Origin: Ktedonobacterales bacterium
GTDB taxonomy: Bacteria; Chloroflexota; Ktedonobacteria; Ktedonobacterales; JACDGC01
Reading direction: 5' to 3'
Assembly (NCBI GenBank): GCA_013815535.1
Contig: JACDGC010000287.1
Coordinates: forward strand, 1-5,715
Length of the DNA stretch: 5,715 nt
In this document: piece after piece, positions 1 through 5,715 of the stretch
How positions within the stretch are numbered: position 1 is the stretch's first letter
Layout: each line of letters opens with the position of its first letter
Notes under the pieces: model-generated
Database searches by the model: none
Told to the model about the DNA's origin: nothing
Seen by the model: only the letters and a program-made list of their open reading frames with translations
Program-made: the position numbers and the translations under genes

Positions 1-8
1 GTATTTCC

Positions 9-1292
9 ATGAAGATCGCCCTGGTATCGCCCTATGATTGGAGCTACCCTGGCGGGGTACGCAGTCATATCAGCAACCTGGCCCAGACCCTGCGTGGGCA
101 TGGCCACACGGTTCGCATCCTCACCCCTGCCTCGGGTGCCGGGGCACGTGAGGTGGAGTTTGGCGTCTATAAGCTCGGCTGGACGGCCTCCCTGCACTTT
201 AATGGTTCGGTGGCACGCGTGGGCATCACCCCGGCCATTTCGCGCCAGTTGCGTCGCCTGCTGACGCGTGAAGCCTTTGATATCATCCATCTGCATGAGC
301 CGTTCGTTTCGACGCTGACCTTGGCGGTGCTGCGTGTCGCCACTGATATGGGCATCCCCTGCGTCGCCACCTTCCATGCCTCATCGAATCGCAAAAACTC
401 GACAGCGACCGTGGCGTATGGTATGGCCAGTCCCTTCCTAGGCTCGTTCTTCGCCAAACTCGATGGCTGCATCGCCGTCTCAGAGGCGGCACGGGCGCAC
501 GTCAGCCGCTTTTTTGATGGGGAGTTCACCATCATCCCCAATGGCATCGATGTGGCGCGCTTTGATGGCCATGCCCCTCCCTTGGCCCACTTCAATGATG
601 GCAAGCGCAACGTCCTTTTCCTCTCGCGCATGGAGCCGCGCAAGGGCCTCCGCTTTTTATTGAAAGCCATCCCGTTGATTCGTGATCAGTTCAGCGGACC
701 AGGCGCGCCACCTGTGCGCTTCATCCTGGCGGGTGAGGGACCGCAACGTGCCCATTTCGAGCGTTTCGTAGAGCGTGCGGGCTGGCCAGATGTCGTCTTC
801 ACGGGGTATGTCAGCGATGCTGATAAGCCCGCCTACTTCACCACGGCGGATATCTATTGTGCGCCCAATACGGGCAACGAGAGCCAGGGCATTGTGTTGC
901 TCGAAGCCATGGCCTCCGGCATCCCCGTGGTCGCCTCCGACATTCCTGGTTTCCGCAGCGTCATCACCAGCAACGAAACCGGCGTGCTGGCCGCGCCACG
1001 TGACGCGGAACGGCTGGCGTGGGCCATCTGCCACCTCCTGCGCGACGAGGTCGCACGGCGCGAATTGGCCACTCGCGGGCAAAGGCGTGCGCAAGATTTT
1101 GGCTGGGAAAGCGTCACCAGCCAGATCGAAGGCGTCTATCACGAGGCCCATCGACGGCTGCACGAGCGCCAATCGACCCAGCGCTGGTGGCGCGCCCTGC
1201 TGCACTGGCCCGCCCCGGTTGGTGCCGCGCAAGGGGGGAAGAGCCAATCTGTCTGGGCTATTTCCTCTTTGGATGAAAATGTTGTAGAATAA
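9..1292 (+). CDS. GT4-family glycosyltransferase, PimA-like (phosphatidylinositol mannosyltransferase-like)
   Basis: This is a 427-residue retaining glycosyltransferase of the GT-B fold, family GT4. The N-terminal Rossmann half opens with MKIALVSPYDW and the glycine loop PGGVRSHI (P14-G15-G16-V17). It continues with HLHEP (H94-P98) and VATFH (H123), both as in actinobacterial PimA. The C-terminal half has the donor-phosphate pair R207 and K212 in SRMEPRKG, the AGEGP strand, and the E-x7-E motif (E291 to E299) followed by AMASGIPVVASD. Length is slightly above the roughly 380 usual for PimA because of a basic tail after about residue 385. The inferred role is transfer of a sugar from a nucleotide-sugar donor to a lipid headgroup at the cytoplasmic membrane face. 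A CDP-alcohol phosphatidyltransferase 24 nt downstream supports this. The exact donor and acceptor cannot be read from sequence. The ATG at 9 fits the family N-terminus, but its ribosome binding site lies outside the window. Confidence 0.93.
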   Translation: MKIALVSPYDWSYPGGVRSHISNLAQTLRGHGHTVRILTPASGAGAREVEFGVYKLGWTASLHFNGSVARVGITPAISRQLRRLLTREAFDIIHLHEPFVSTLTLAVLRVATDMGIPCVATFHASSNRKNSTATVAYGMASPFLGSFFAKLDGCIAVSEAARAHVSRFFDGEFTIIPNGIDVARFDGHAPPLAHFNDGKRNVLFLSRMEPRKGLRFLLKAIPLIRDQFSGPGAPPVRFILAGEGPQRAHFERFVERAGWPDVVFTGYVSDADKPAYFTTADIYCAPNTGNESQGIVLLEAMASGIPVVASDIPGFRSVITSNETGVLAAPRDAERLAWAICHLLRDEVARRELATRGQRRAQDFGWESVTSQIEGVYHEAHRRLHERQSTQRWWRALLHWPAPVGAAQGGKSQSVWAISSLDENVVE

Positions 1293-1316
1293 AAGTAGAT
1301 CCCTCAAGGAGCACCT

Positions 1317-1976
1317 ATGTTCGGACCGGAAGTGCAACGCCGGGCGCGTTCGATAGCGGAACAAGTCGTCCGTCCCGTCGCAGCGTTGCGTATTTCCCCG
1401 AATGCCGTGTCGCTTCTCGGATTGGCCCTTAACGGGGTGGCGGCGCTCGTCATCGCGCTCGGTCCCCTGCGGTGGGGTGGTGTGTGGGTCTTAGCCTCTG
1501 GCGTCTTCGATATGTTTGATGGCGCTGTCGCCCGCGTGCAGCAGAAAAGTTCGCTCTTCGGCGCATTCTTGGATTCGACCCTGGACCGCTATGCGGAGGG
1601 TGCCTTATTTTTGGGCATCATCATTCACGCATTGCGCGTCGGGTCGCCGGGCAGCGCGCAGACAACGACCATCGCTTTGGCGTATGTCGCAGCAATCCTT
1701 TCGCTGGTGGTGAGCTACACCCGCGCCCGCGCGCAAGGGCTGGGCATGGATGCAAAAGTGGGCGTCATGGAACGCCCTGAACGAGTCGTGTTGCTCAGTA
1801 TTGGGCTGTTGCTTGGGAATGATCTTTGGCTGATGTGGGTGCTGGTGGCATTTGTGGTGCTGACGGGTATTACCGGACTGCAACGAATTTTCCATGTATG
1901 GCGCACCAGCGCTTCCGCCGTAGGCACCGTGGCGTCGAAGCGAACGACCTCCGCATCGTCCAACCGCACCAGCTAG
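1317..1976 (+). CDS. CDP-alcohol phosphatidyltransferase family membrane protein (PgsA / PI-phosphate synthase-like)
   Basis: This 219-residue integral membrane enzyme should replace the CMP of a CDP-linked lipid with an alcohol headgroup (glycerol-phosphate, inositol-phosphate or similar). The family signature D-x2-D-G-x2-A-R-x8-G-x3-D-x3-D is complete: D65, D68-G69, A72-R73, G82, D86 and D90. The aspartates bind the two metal ions. About six hydrophobic segments are visible (roughly 31-49, 53-66, 95-106, 118-133, 157-167, 170-188). The SYTRARA (133-139) and MERPER (151-156) segments recall phosphatidylinositol-phosphate synthases, though sequence alone does not settle the headgroup. The last 20 or so residues are a polar Ser/Thr-rich tail. 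A strong ribosome binding site AAGGAG (1306-1311) lies 5 nt before the ATG and fixes the start. The gene is probably co-transcribed with the PimA-like gene, suggesting that its product or a derivative is the acceptor for that enzyme. Confidence 0.93.
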   Translation: MFGPEVQRRARSIAEQVVRPVAALRISPNAVSLLGLALNGVAALVIALGPLRWGGVWVLASGVFDMFDGAVARVQQKSSLFGAFLDSTLDRYAEGALFLGIIIHALRVGSPGSAQTTTIALAYVAAILSLVVSYTRARAQGLGMDAKVGVMERPERVVLLSIGLLLGNDLWLMWVLVAFVVLTGITGLQRIFHVWRTSASAVGTVASKRTTSASSNRTS

Positions 1977-2378
1977 CTGATCAGCCCCCTGTGACGCGCC
2001 CAGCGTCCCCACCGGGATCAAGCGCTTGCGCTCCCCGGTGCCAGATGCCCTTCTTCCGTGAATGGCATCCGTTGCCGATATCTCTGTATAAGGGCTTCGG
2101 CTGATATCTGGTGAATCGGCGCATTGCGTGTGATTCATCCCCTGGCCGGTGCCCAGCACCGTTTGCCATCAATGAATGACCTGCCCCCAGCGCTTTGGCG
2201 CGGCGGCAGATGAACCGGAGTGTTTCCGTCTAGGCAGTCGAGCGCGCGCGGGCGTGTGTCGAGCCGTGGAGCGCCGCTGGCAACATCGTTTGCCGCTGAG
2301 GGTGCCTTCACGTCACGTTACGCATAAAGCTCCACCCCCGCGCCGCGCTGCCGGATGCTCTGGGAAAGTTAGGAGAAC
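1977..2378. other. 402-nt gene-free gap with many inverted repeats
   Basis: No open frame here has a ribosome binding site and a plausible protein. The short forward frame 2176-2382 and the reverse frames look like chance. The stretch does hold consecutive potential helices: 2010-2040; 2041-2052 with 2090-2095 and 2106-2111; 2110-2117 with 2132-2139; 2147-2152 with 2156-2161; 2181-2185 with 2205-2209, enclosing 2190-2193 with 2198-2201; and 2279-2283 with 2290-2294. The palindrome GATATC occurs at 2077-2082 and 2103-2108 and offers a competing pairing. It could be the 5' leader of the downstream NYN gene, a terminator region, or an unrecognised small RNA. I found no signature of RNase P RNA, tmRNA, SRP RNA, tRNA or a known riboswitch. 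High G+C alone produces many such hairpins. Confidence 0.5.
2010..2040 (+). terminator. Candidate terminator hairpin after the phosphatidyltransferase gene
   Basis: CACCGGG (2010-2016) pairs with CCCGGTG (2034-2040), and inside it AGCG (2021-2024) pairs with CGCT (2029-2032) around a CTTG loop. The hairpin sits 33 nt after the TAG stop. No T-run follows, so it is not a canonical intrinsic terminator. It may only mark or protect the transcript 3' end. Confidence 0.35.
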
Positions 2379-4325
2379 ATGAGCGAGCAGGATATGCCCC
2401 CCACCACTGGCGGGGCCACTGACAATAGCACGAATGGGGCGGCCACGCCGCGCCCACGCCGCAACAACAATCGTCGCCCGGCGCGCACCACCACTGCGGT
2501 GGAAGAGGCCCCCGTGGCCCTCCCCACGCCGACGAACACCGTCACCGAGGCCGAGACGGCCCCCGAAACCACCCAGAACGCCCCAGCAGGGCGCTCGCGC
2601 CGTGGCGCACGTGGGCGTGGCAGCAAGAACGCCCGTCCCGAGGCCGAGGCTGAAGCCACCACTGAAGAGGCCACCAACACGGTGAGCGTGCCCGCCGCGT
2701 CAGAGCCCACTGCTCCCCGCGCCGAAGCCAACCCGGCCCCTACCGCTGACCTTGCCCGCCCCAGCGCGCCCGCCCCTGTGGTGAGTGCGAGCGAGTCCCC
2801 CACGTCTGGGGGAAATGGCGCGTCTGGCACGCACACCCCCAGTCGCTATCGGTTCGACCGGCGGGCCTACAATCCCACCTTTCCGACCGAAGCGCCGAAG
2901 GCCGAGGCCCCCGTGCCCCCCGGCGAACTGCGCCGCAGTGGCGCGTTCAGCCGCCTCTTCAACCGGCCCGCGCCAACGCCTGCGCCGACCGAGGCCCCTG
3001 TGCAGCCTGAAGCGGAGGTCACGCGTCCCACCGTCAGCCCCGTGCCCGTTGCGCCCACAGCATCAGAGCCGACCCGCGCGTCTGCTGCGTTGACCAATGG
3101 GCCGACCACGACGCCCGCTTTTGCCCGCTCGGCTCCGCTGCACGTGGTGGAACCCGAAGAGATCACGCTGCCACGCACAGTGCCGCCCCGCCCGACGCCC
3201 GCGTTTGTGCCAACGCCCGCTCCGGTCGCCGCGCCGCTGCCTGTGGTCATCCCTGAGCCGAAAGCCGAGGAATCGTTGGATGAGTCCAGCACCGATGGCA
3301 ACGGCGACGATTATGGTTCACAATCCGGCGAGCGCCGCAACCGCCGCCGCCGCCGTGGTGGCCGCAACGGCAACGGCAACGGGAATGGCAACGGCAGCCT
3401 GCACCACAATGACATGGTTGACGATGCCCCCGAAGTCGAGCGCACGGAGGTTCGCGCTGAGCGCCCTGCCGTCGTCGCGCCCGCCCCGCAAGTCGCCGCC
3501 ACCTATGTCGCGCCCACCGCGCCCCGGCAGCCGCCGTCCAGCTACGTCGCCCCCGCCCCAGTCGTGGCTCCGCCGCAACCGACGTTGGAGCCGTCGCCCT
3601 ACGGTTCGCCCGAGCCATCCTATGCGCGTGGCTTTGGCCCAGCACCGCGTGGCGTTGCCAGCGAATATCGCTCCCCCACCGCACCTGCGCATTCGCGCTT
3701 CGCGCGTAATGAGGGTGCGCCCATCTCGACCAACCAACTCGCCTCGGTCATCGCCGAAGCCTTGCAGCAGCAGACGGATCGCTTGCTGGCCGAGCAGCAT
3801 CGCCATGGCTCCGCGCCGACCTTCACCATTTCGATGCCCTCCACCGAGCGCGTCGGTGTTTATGTGGATGTGGCGAACCTGCTCTATTCGTCGCGCAGCA
3901 TGCGGATTCCCATCGACTTCGGCAAGCTGCTGCAATTCCTCAAGGGCGACCGTCGCTTGATTCGCGCACATGCCTATGCGCCCACCAGCCCCGATCCCTA
4001 TGCCGACCAGCAATTCCTGGCGGCGGTCAAGGGCCTGGGCTATCGCATCACGACGAAGGACTATAAAACTTTCAGCAGTGGCGCGAAAAAGGCCGACCTG
4101 GACCTGGATATCTGCATGGGCATCGTCCGCATCGTTGACGCGGGCGCGGTGGATACCATCGTGCTGGTCAGCGGCGACAGCGACTTCCTGCCAGTGCTGG
4201 ACTACTGCGCCGACCACGGCGTTCGCGTCGAGGTCGCCGCCTTCGACGAATCCACCGCTGCCATCCTGCGCCAAAGCTGCGACCTCTTCCTCAACCTCTC
4301 GTTGGTCGAAGAGATCCGCGCCTGA
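2379..4325 (+). CDS. NYN (PIN-like ribonuclease) domain protein with long disordered N-terminal region
   Basis: This 648-residue protein ends in a NYN/LabA-like domain (about 490-648), a PIN-fold nuclease family usually linked to RNA processing. Its acidic site is visible: VYVDVANL (D497, N500), KADLDLD (D573, D575, D577) and SGDSDF (D600, D602). Residues 1 to about 485 are low-complexity, Pro/Ala/Thr/Glu-rich and predicted disordered. They carry Arg patches at 25-36 and 72-86, and an Arg5-GG-Arg stretch at 322-329 followed by five Asn-Gly repeats (330-339). An amphipathic stretch (452-475) before the domain could be a helix or coiled coil. The inferred role is a cytoplasmic RNA-binding nuclease or scaffold; the substrate is unknown. 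A TAG codon at 2370-2372 sits in frame just upstream, so the ATG at 2379 is the first possible start. AGGAG (2371-2375) precedes it by only 3 nt. The gene is followed by a strong hairpin and appears monocistronic. Confidence 0.9.
   Translation: MSEQDMPPTTGGATDNSTNGAATPRPRRNNNRRPARTTTAVEEAPVALPTPTNTVTEAETAPETTQNAPAGRSRRGARGRGSKNARPEAEAEATTEEATNTVSVPAASEPTAPRAEANPAPTADLARPSAPAPVVSASESPTSGGNGASGTHTPSRYRFDRRAYNPTFPTEAPKAEAPVPPGELRRSGAFSRLFNRPAPTPAPTEAPVQPEAEVTRPTVSPVPVAPTASEPTRASAALTNGPTTTPAFARSAPLHVVEPEEITLPRTVPPRPTPAFVPTPAPVAAPLPVVIPEPKAEESLDESSTDGNGDDYGSQSGERRNRRRRRGGRNGNGNGNGNGSLHHNDMVDDAPEVERTEVRAERPAVVAPAPQVAATYVAPTAPRQPPSSYVAPAPVVAPPQPTLEPSPYGSPEPSYARGFGPAPRGVASEYRSPTAPAHSRFARNEGAPISTNQLASVIAEALQQQTDRLLAEQHRHGSAPTFTISMPSTERVGVYVDVANLLYSSRSMRIPIDFGKLLQFLKGDRRLIRAHAYAPTSPDPYADQQFLAAVKGLGYRITTKDYKTFSSGAKKADLDLDICMGIVRIVDAGAVDTIVLVSGDSDFLPVLDYCADHGVRVEVAAFDESTAAILRQSCDLFLNLSLVEEIRA
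3340..3399 (+). repeat. In-frame microsatellite-like tract (CGC-rich run, then AACGGC repeats)
   Basis: Within the NYN gene a run of CGC/CCG codons encodes the arginine stretch at residues 322-326. After GGR it is followed by imperfect 6-nt units (AACGGC, with AACGGG and AATGGC variants) encoding five Asn-Gly repeats (330-339). The unit length is a multiple of three, so gain or loss of units would keep the frame and change only linker length. Confidence 0.7.
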
Positions 4326-4338
4326 CGCTTGCGAGAGT

Positions 4339-4385
4339 GACAAAGAGTGCCCACCCCATGCGAAATAGGGTGGGCACTCTTTGTC
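4339..4385. terminator. Strong hairpin ending the NYN gene transcript
   Basis: The arms 4339-4356 and 4368-4385 are perfectly complementary over 18 bp around an 11-nt loop, starting 14 nt after the TGA stop. Both strands read CTCTTTGTC at the 3' side, so it looks symmetrical and could act in either direction. It has no long T-run after the stem, so termination efficiency is uncertain. Its position between the NYN gene and the separately promoted proS leader supports a terminator role. Confidence 0.75.
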
Positions 4386-4532
4386 TACGTATTATGATCA
4401 TGCTCAAATATATCATAGGAAGAGAATCGAAATGGAGTCGAGAGTTTTATAAGCAAAGGTGGTACTGGACATTTCCCAGGATGAGTGGATGAAACTGCGA
4501 GCATTCCTAGGCGATGAGCATGAGTAAGGATC
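4386..4532. other. Short A+T-richer intergenic stretch, possible gene remnant
   Basis: This 147-nt spacer is visibly richer in A and T than the flanking genes. It contains a GTG-started frame at 4459-4527 (22 codons, reading VVLDISQDEWMKLRAFLGDE and two more residues) and an ATG frame at 4394-4492 (32 codons). Neither has a clear ribosome binding site. The first has a protein-like composition and might be the end of a decayed gene, but it is too short to assign. I see no other feature here. Confidence 0.35.
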
Positions 4533-4562
4533 TTGACACTGCCCCTTTCCCCGTCGTACACT
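4533..4562 (+). promoter_or_regulatory. Sigma-70-type promoter for the proS leader
   Basis: A perfect -35 hexamer TTGACA (4533-4538) is followed by an 18-nt spacer and the -10 hexamer TACACT (4557-4562, four of six consensus bases, including the key A and final T). Transcription would begin near 4568-4571, just before Stem I of the T-box leader. That agreement strengthens the call. Confidence 0.75.
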
Positions 4563-4568
4563 TAGCAC

Positions 4569-4859
4569 AACAACCGCATAGTCATGACCGTGACGCAGGA
4601 CCAGTAGGGTGCCGCGAGGGGCCACCAGCGAGCCGCGACAGTGTGAGGCGGCACACCTTCCTCCGCAGCCGAACCCACCTGCCAGTCAGCGCCCGCGAGG
4701 GCCTCCGGTGCCCGTCCACCGGTTAATCTATTGACGCCACAAGCATTGTGGGCAGAGGGGAGCGGGCGCGATTGGTGCGCGTGCTCAAGCGAGGTGGTAT
4801 CGCGGTACGGTTCGTATCGTCCTCGGAGTCGATTGACGCGACTCTTGGGGGCGTTTTTT
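4569..4859 (+). promoter_or_regulatory. T-box riboswitch, proline-specific (CCC specifier), upstream of proS
   Basis: A T-box leader senses uncharged tRNA and permits read-through of a terminator. Stem I is seen as TGAC/GTCA (4591-4594 with 4685-4688), a two-base CA bulge, and GCAGG/CCTGC (4595-4599 with 4678-4682). The specifier loop above has AGTA (4603-4606) opposite GAA (4671-4673), the usual loop-E pair, then the specifier CCC (4674-4676, proline) and a purine, A4677. A distal helix 4609-4615/4648-4654 is likely; I could not assign the apical tRNA-elbow motifs. Further hairpins are 4691-4702 (GCGA tetraloop), 4705-4710/4717-4722, 4737-4742/4746-4751, and a Stem III-like element 4760-4786. 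The T-box GAGGTGGTATCGCGG (4791-4805) carries TGGT (4795-4798), which can pair with an ACCA tRNA end. CGAGG (4790-4794) pairs with CCTCG (4821-4825) as the antiterminator. The gene downstream is prolyl-tRNA synthetase, matching the specifier. The transcript start is inferred from the promoter. Confidence 0.93.
4818..4859 (+). terminator. Regulated intrinsic terminator of the T-box leader
   Basis: GAGTCG (4826-4831) pairs with CGACTC (4839-4844) around a 7-nt loop. The stem extends down through 4818-4825 against 4845-4853 with wobble pairs and one bulged T (4846). Six Ts follow at 4854-4859. Bases 4821-4825 are shared with the antiterminator helix, so the two structures exclude each other. Uncharged tRNA-Pro should favour the antiterminator and proS expression. 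Confidence 0.92.
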
Positions 4860-4890
4860 GTTGCCCTCAAGGTCCCCAGAGAGGCATACC

Positions 4891-5715
4891 ATGGCAACCA
4901 AAAAGAAGACGAGCCAACAAGACGATGCCCCGCAGGATGCGGCGGCAACCGGGGAACAAGCCCCGCGCTTCGTCGAAGACATCGCCGATAAGGACGACGA
5001 TTTCGCGCGGTGGTACCAAGATGTCGTCTATAAAGCCGACATGGCTGATGAGTCGCCCGTGCGTGGCTGCATGATCATCAAGCCCTATGGCTACGCACTG
5101 TGGGAGGCCATCCAGCGCGGCATGGATGACCGCATCAAGGCGACGGGGCACGAGAACCTGTACTTCCCGCTCTTCATCCCCATGAGCTTCTTGCAGAAAG
5201 AAGCCGAGCACGTGGAAGGCTTCGCGCCGGAGCTGGCGGTCGTCACCATCGGCGGCGGTGAGGAACTGACCGAGCCGTTGGCTGTGCGCCCGACCTCCGA
5301 GACGATCATTGGCCACACCTATGCCAAGTGGGTGCAGTCCTATCGCGATCTGCCGCTGCTCTACAACCAATGGGCCAATGTCGTGCGGTGGGAAAAACGC
5401 ACCCGCCCCTTCTTGCGGACCTCCGAGTTCCTCTGGCAAGAGGGGCACACTGTCCATCGCACCGAGGCGGAAGCGGAAGCCGAGACGCTGATGATCCTCA
5501 GCGATGTCTATGCCGACTTCGTGGAAAAGGAATTGGCCATCCCGGTCATCAAGGGCCGCAAATCGCAGACCGAGAAATTCGCGGGGGCGCTGCGCTCGTA
5601 CTCGATGGAAGCGATGATGGGCGACGGCAAGGCGCTGCAAGCGGGTACCTCGCACAACCTGGGGCAAAACTTCGCCCGCGCCTTCGACATCCAGTTCCTC
5701 GATGCGGATGGCACG
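4891..5715 (+). CDS. proS: Prolyl-tRNA synthetase, archaeal/eukaryote-type (3' end beyond window)
   Basis: This class II aminoacyl-tRNA synthetase joins proline to tRNA-Pro in the cytoplasm using ATP. The 275 codons present stay open to the window edge. Such enzymes run to about 480-500 residues, so roughly the last two fifths are missing, including the rest of the catalytic core and the anticodon-binding domain. Visible landmarks are motif 1 around GCMIIKPYGYALWE (from G59), the proline-pocket loop RPTSE (133-137), motif 2 RWEKRTRPFLRTSEF (166-180) with R166 and E168, and GTSHNLGQNF (252-261). The direct step from RPTSE to motif 2, with no long editing insertion, and the GTSHNLGQNF segment mark the archaeal-type subgroup, found also in some bacteria. 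Residues 1 to about 28 are a polar, Lys- then Ala/Asp-rich extension before the conserved core. AGAGAGG (4878-4884) lies 6 nt before the ATG. Expression is controlled by the T-box immediately upstream. Confidence 0.97.
   Translation, partial: MATKKKTSQQDDAPQDAAATGEQAPRFVEDIADKDDDFARWYQDVVYKADMADESPVRGCMIIKPYGYALWEAIQRGMDDRIKATGHENLYFPLFIPMSFLQKEAEHVEGFAPELAVVTIGGGEELTEPLAVRPTSETIIGHTYAKWVQSYRDLPLLYNQWANVVRWEKRTRPFLRTSEFLWQEGHTVHRTEAEAEAETLMILSDVYADFVEKELAIPVIKGRKSQTEKFAGALRSYSMEAMMGDGKALQAGTSHNLGQNFARAFDIQFLDADGT

Noticed and set aside
1261..1290. Possible internal promoter before the phosphatidyltransferase (TAGAAT at 1285-1290)
   Set aside because: The -10 is good but nothing at the right distance upstream resembles TTGACA, and the 24-nt gene spacing already explains expression by co-transcription.
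657..1364. Reverse-strand 235-codon open frame opposite the glycosyltransferase
   Set aside because: It overlaps the GT4 C-terminal domain and the next gene's ribosome binding site, and shows no motif. It is a shadow of codon bias.
2072..2092. Possible promoter in the gap (TTGCCG at 2072-2077, TATAAG at 2087-2092)
   Set aside because: The spacer is only 9 nt and no better -35 exists further upstream.
2176..2382. Forward 68-codon frame ending just inside the NYN gene start
   Set aside because: There is no ribosome binding site, the composition is Arg/Cys-rich chance coding, and it overlaps several inverted repeats.
2850..2866. tRNA T-loop-like GGTTCGACC
   Set aside because: It lies in the coding frame of the NYN gene and no acceptor, D or anticodon arms surround it.
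3097..3960. Forward 287-codon open frame in another phase inside the NYN gene
   Set aside because: Its product is Arg/Pro/Ser-rich low complexity, produced by G+C-rich codons read out of frame, and it has no ribosome binding site.
3318..4343. Reverse-strand 341-codon open frame opposite the NYN gene
   Set aside because: It mirrors the G+C-rich forward gene, its protein has no recognisable domain, and the forward frame carries intact NYN motifs. It is a compositional shadow.
4867..5667. Reverse-strand 266-codon open frame opposite proS
   Set aside because: The forward strand encodes unmistakable ProRS motifs throughout. The reverse product has no family features.

Overview
The window reads as bacterial chromosome with high G+C. 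It holds four protein genes, all on the + strand, plus one RNA regulatory element. The best guess at source is a member of the Chloroflexota. This rests on the combination of a PimA-like glycosyltransferase beside a CDP-alcohol phosphatidyltransferase, a NYN-domain protein with a very long disordered N-terminus, and an archaeal/eukaryote-type prolyl-tRNA synthetase under a T-box. An actinobacterium or another T-box-bearing phylum cannot be excluded from the sequence alone.

Layout. Positions 9-1292 encode a GT4 glycosyltransferase resembling phosphatidylinositol mannosyltransferase PimA. After 24 nt comes a CDP-alcohol phosphatidyltransferase (1317-1976). The two probably form an operon that makes a phospholipid headgroup and then glycosylates it. 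A 402-nt gap without a convincing gene (1977-2378) is rich in consecutive inverted repeats. A 648-residue protein follows (2379-4325). It has about 490 residues of Pro/Ala/Thr-rich, Arg-patched disordered sequence and then a C-terminal NYN (PIN-like ribonuclease) domain. A perfect 18-bp hairpin (4339-4385) closes that gene.

Positions 4386-4532 are a short, more A+T-rich stretch with no convincing gene. A good sigma-70-type promoter (4533-4562) then drives a leader of about 290 nt that I read as a proline-responsive T-box riboswitch. It shows an AGTA/GAA specifier loop with a CCC proline specifier, a T-box sequence, and a mutually exclusive antiterminator and terminator ending in six Ts. The leader controls proS, the prolyl-tRNA synthetase starting at 4891 and cut by the window end after 275 codons.

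The functions are housekeeping: membrane glycolipid synthesis, probable RNA processing or decay, and tRNA charging with feedback from uncharged tRNA-Pro. The items most worth a second look are the T-box leader with its co-varied T-box helix, the NYN protein's degradosome-like disordered tail, and the hairpin-dense 1977-2378 gap. I see no mobile element, CRISPR array, tRNA or rRNA gene.
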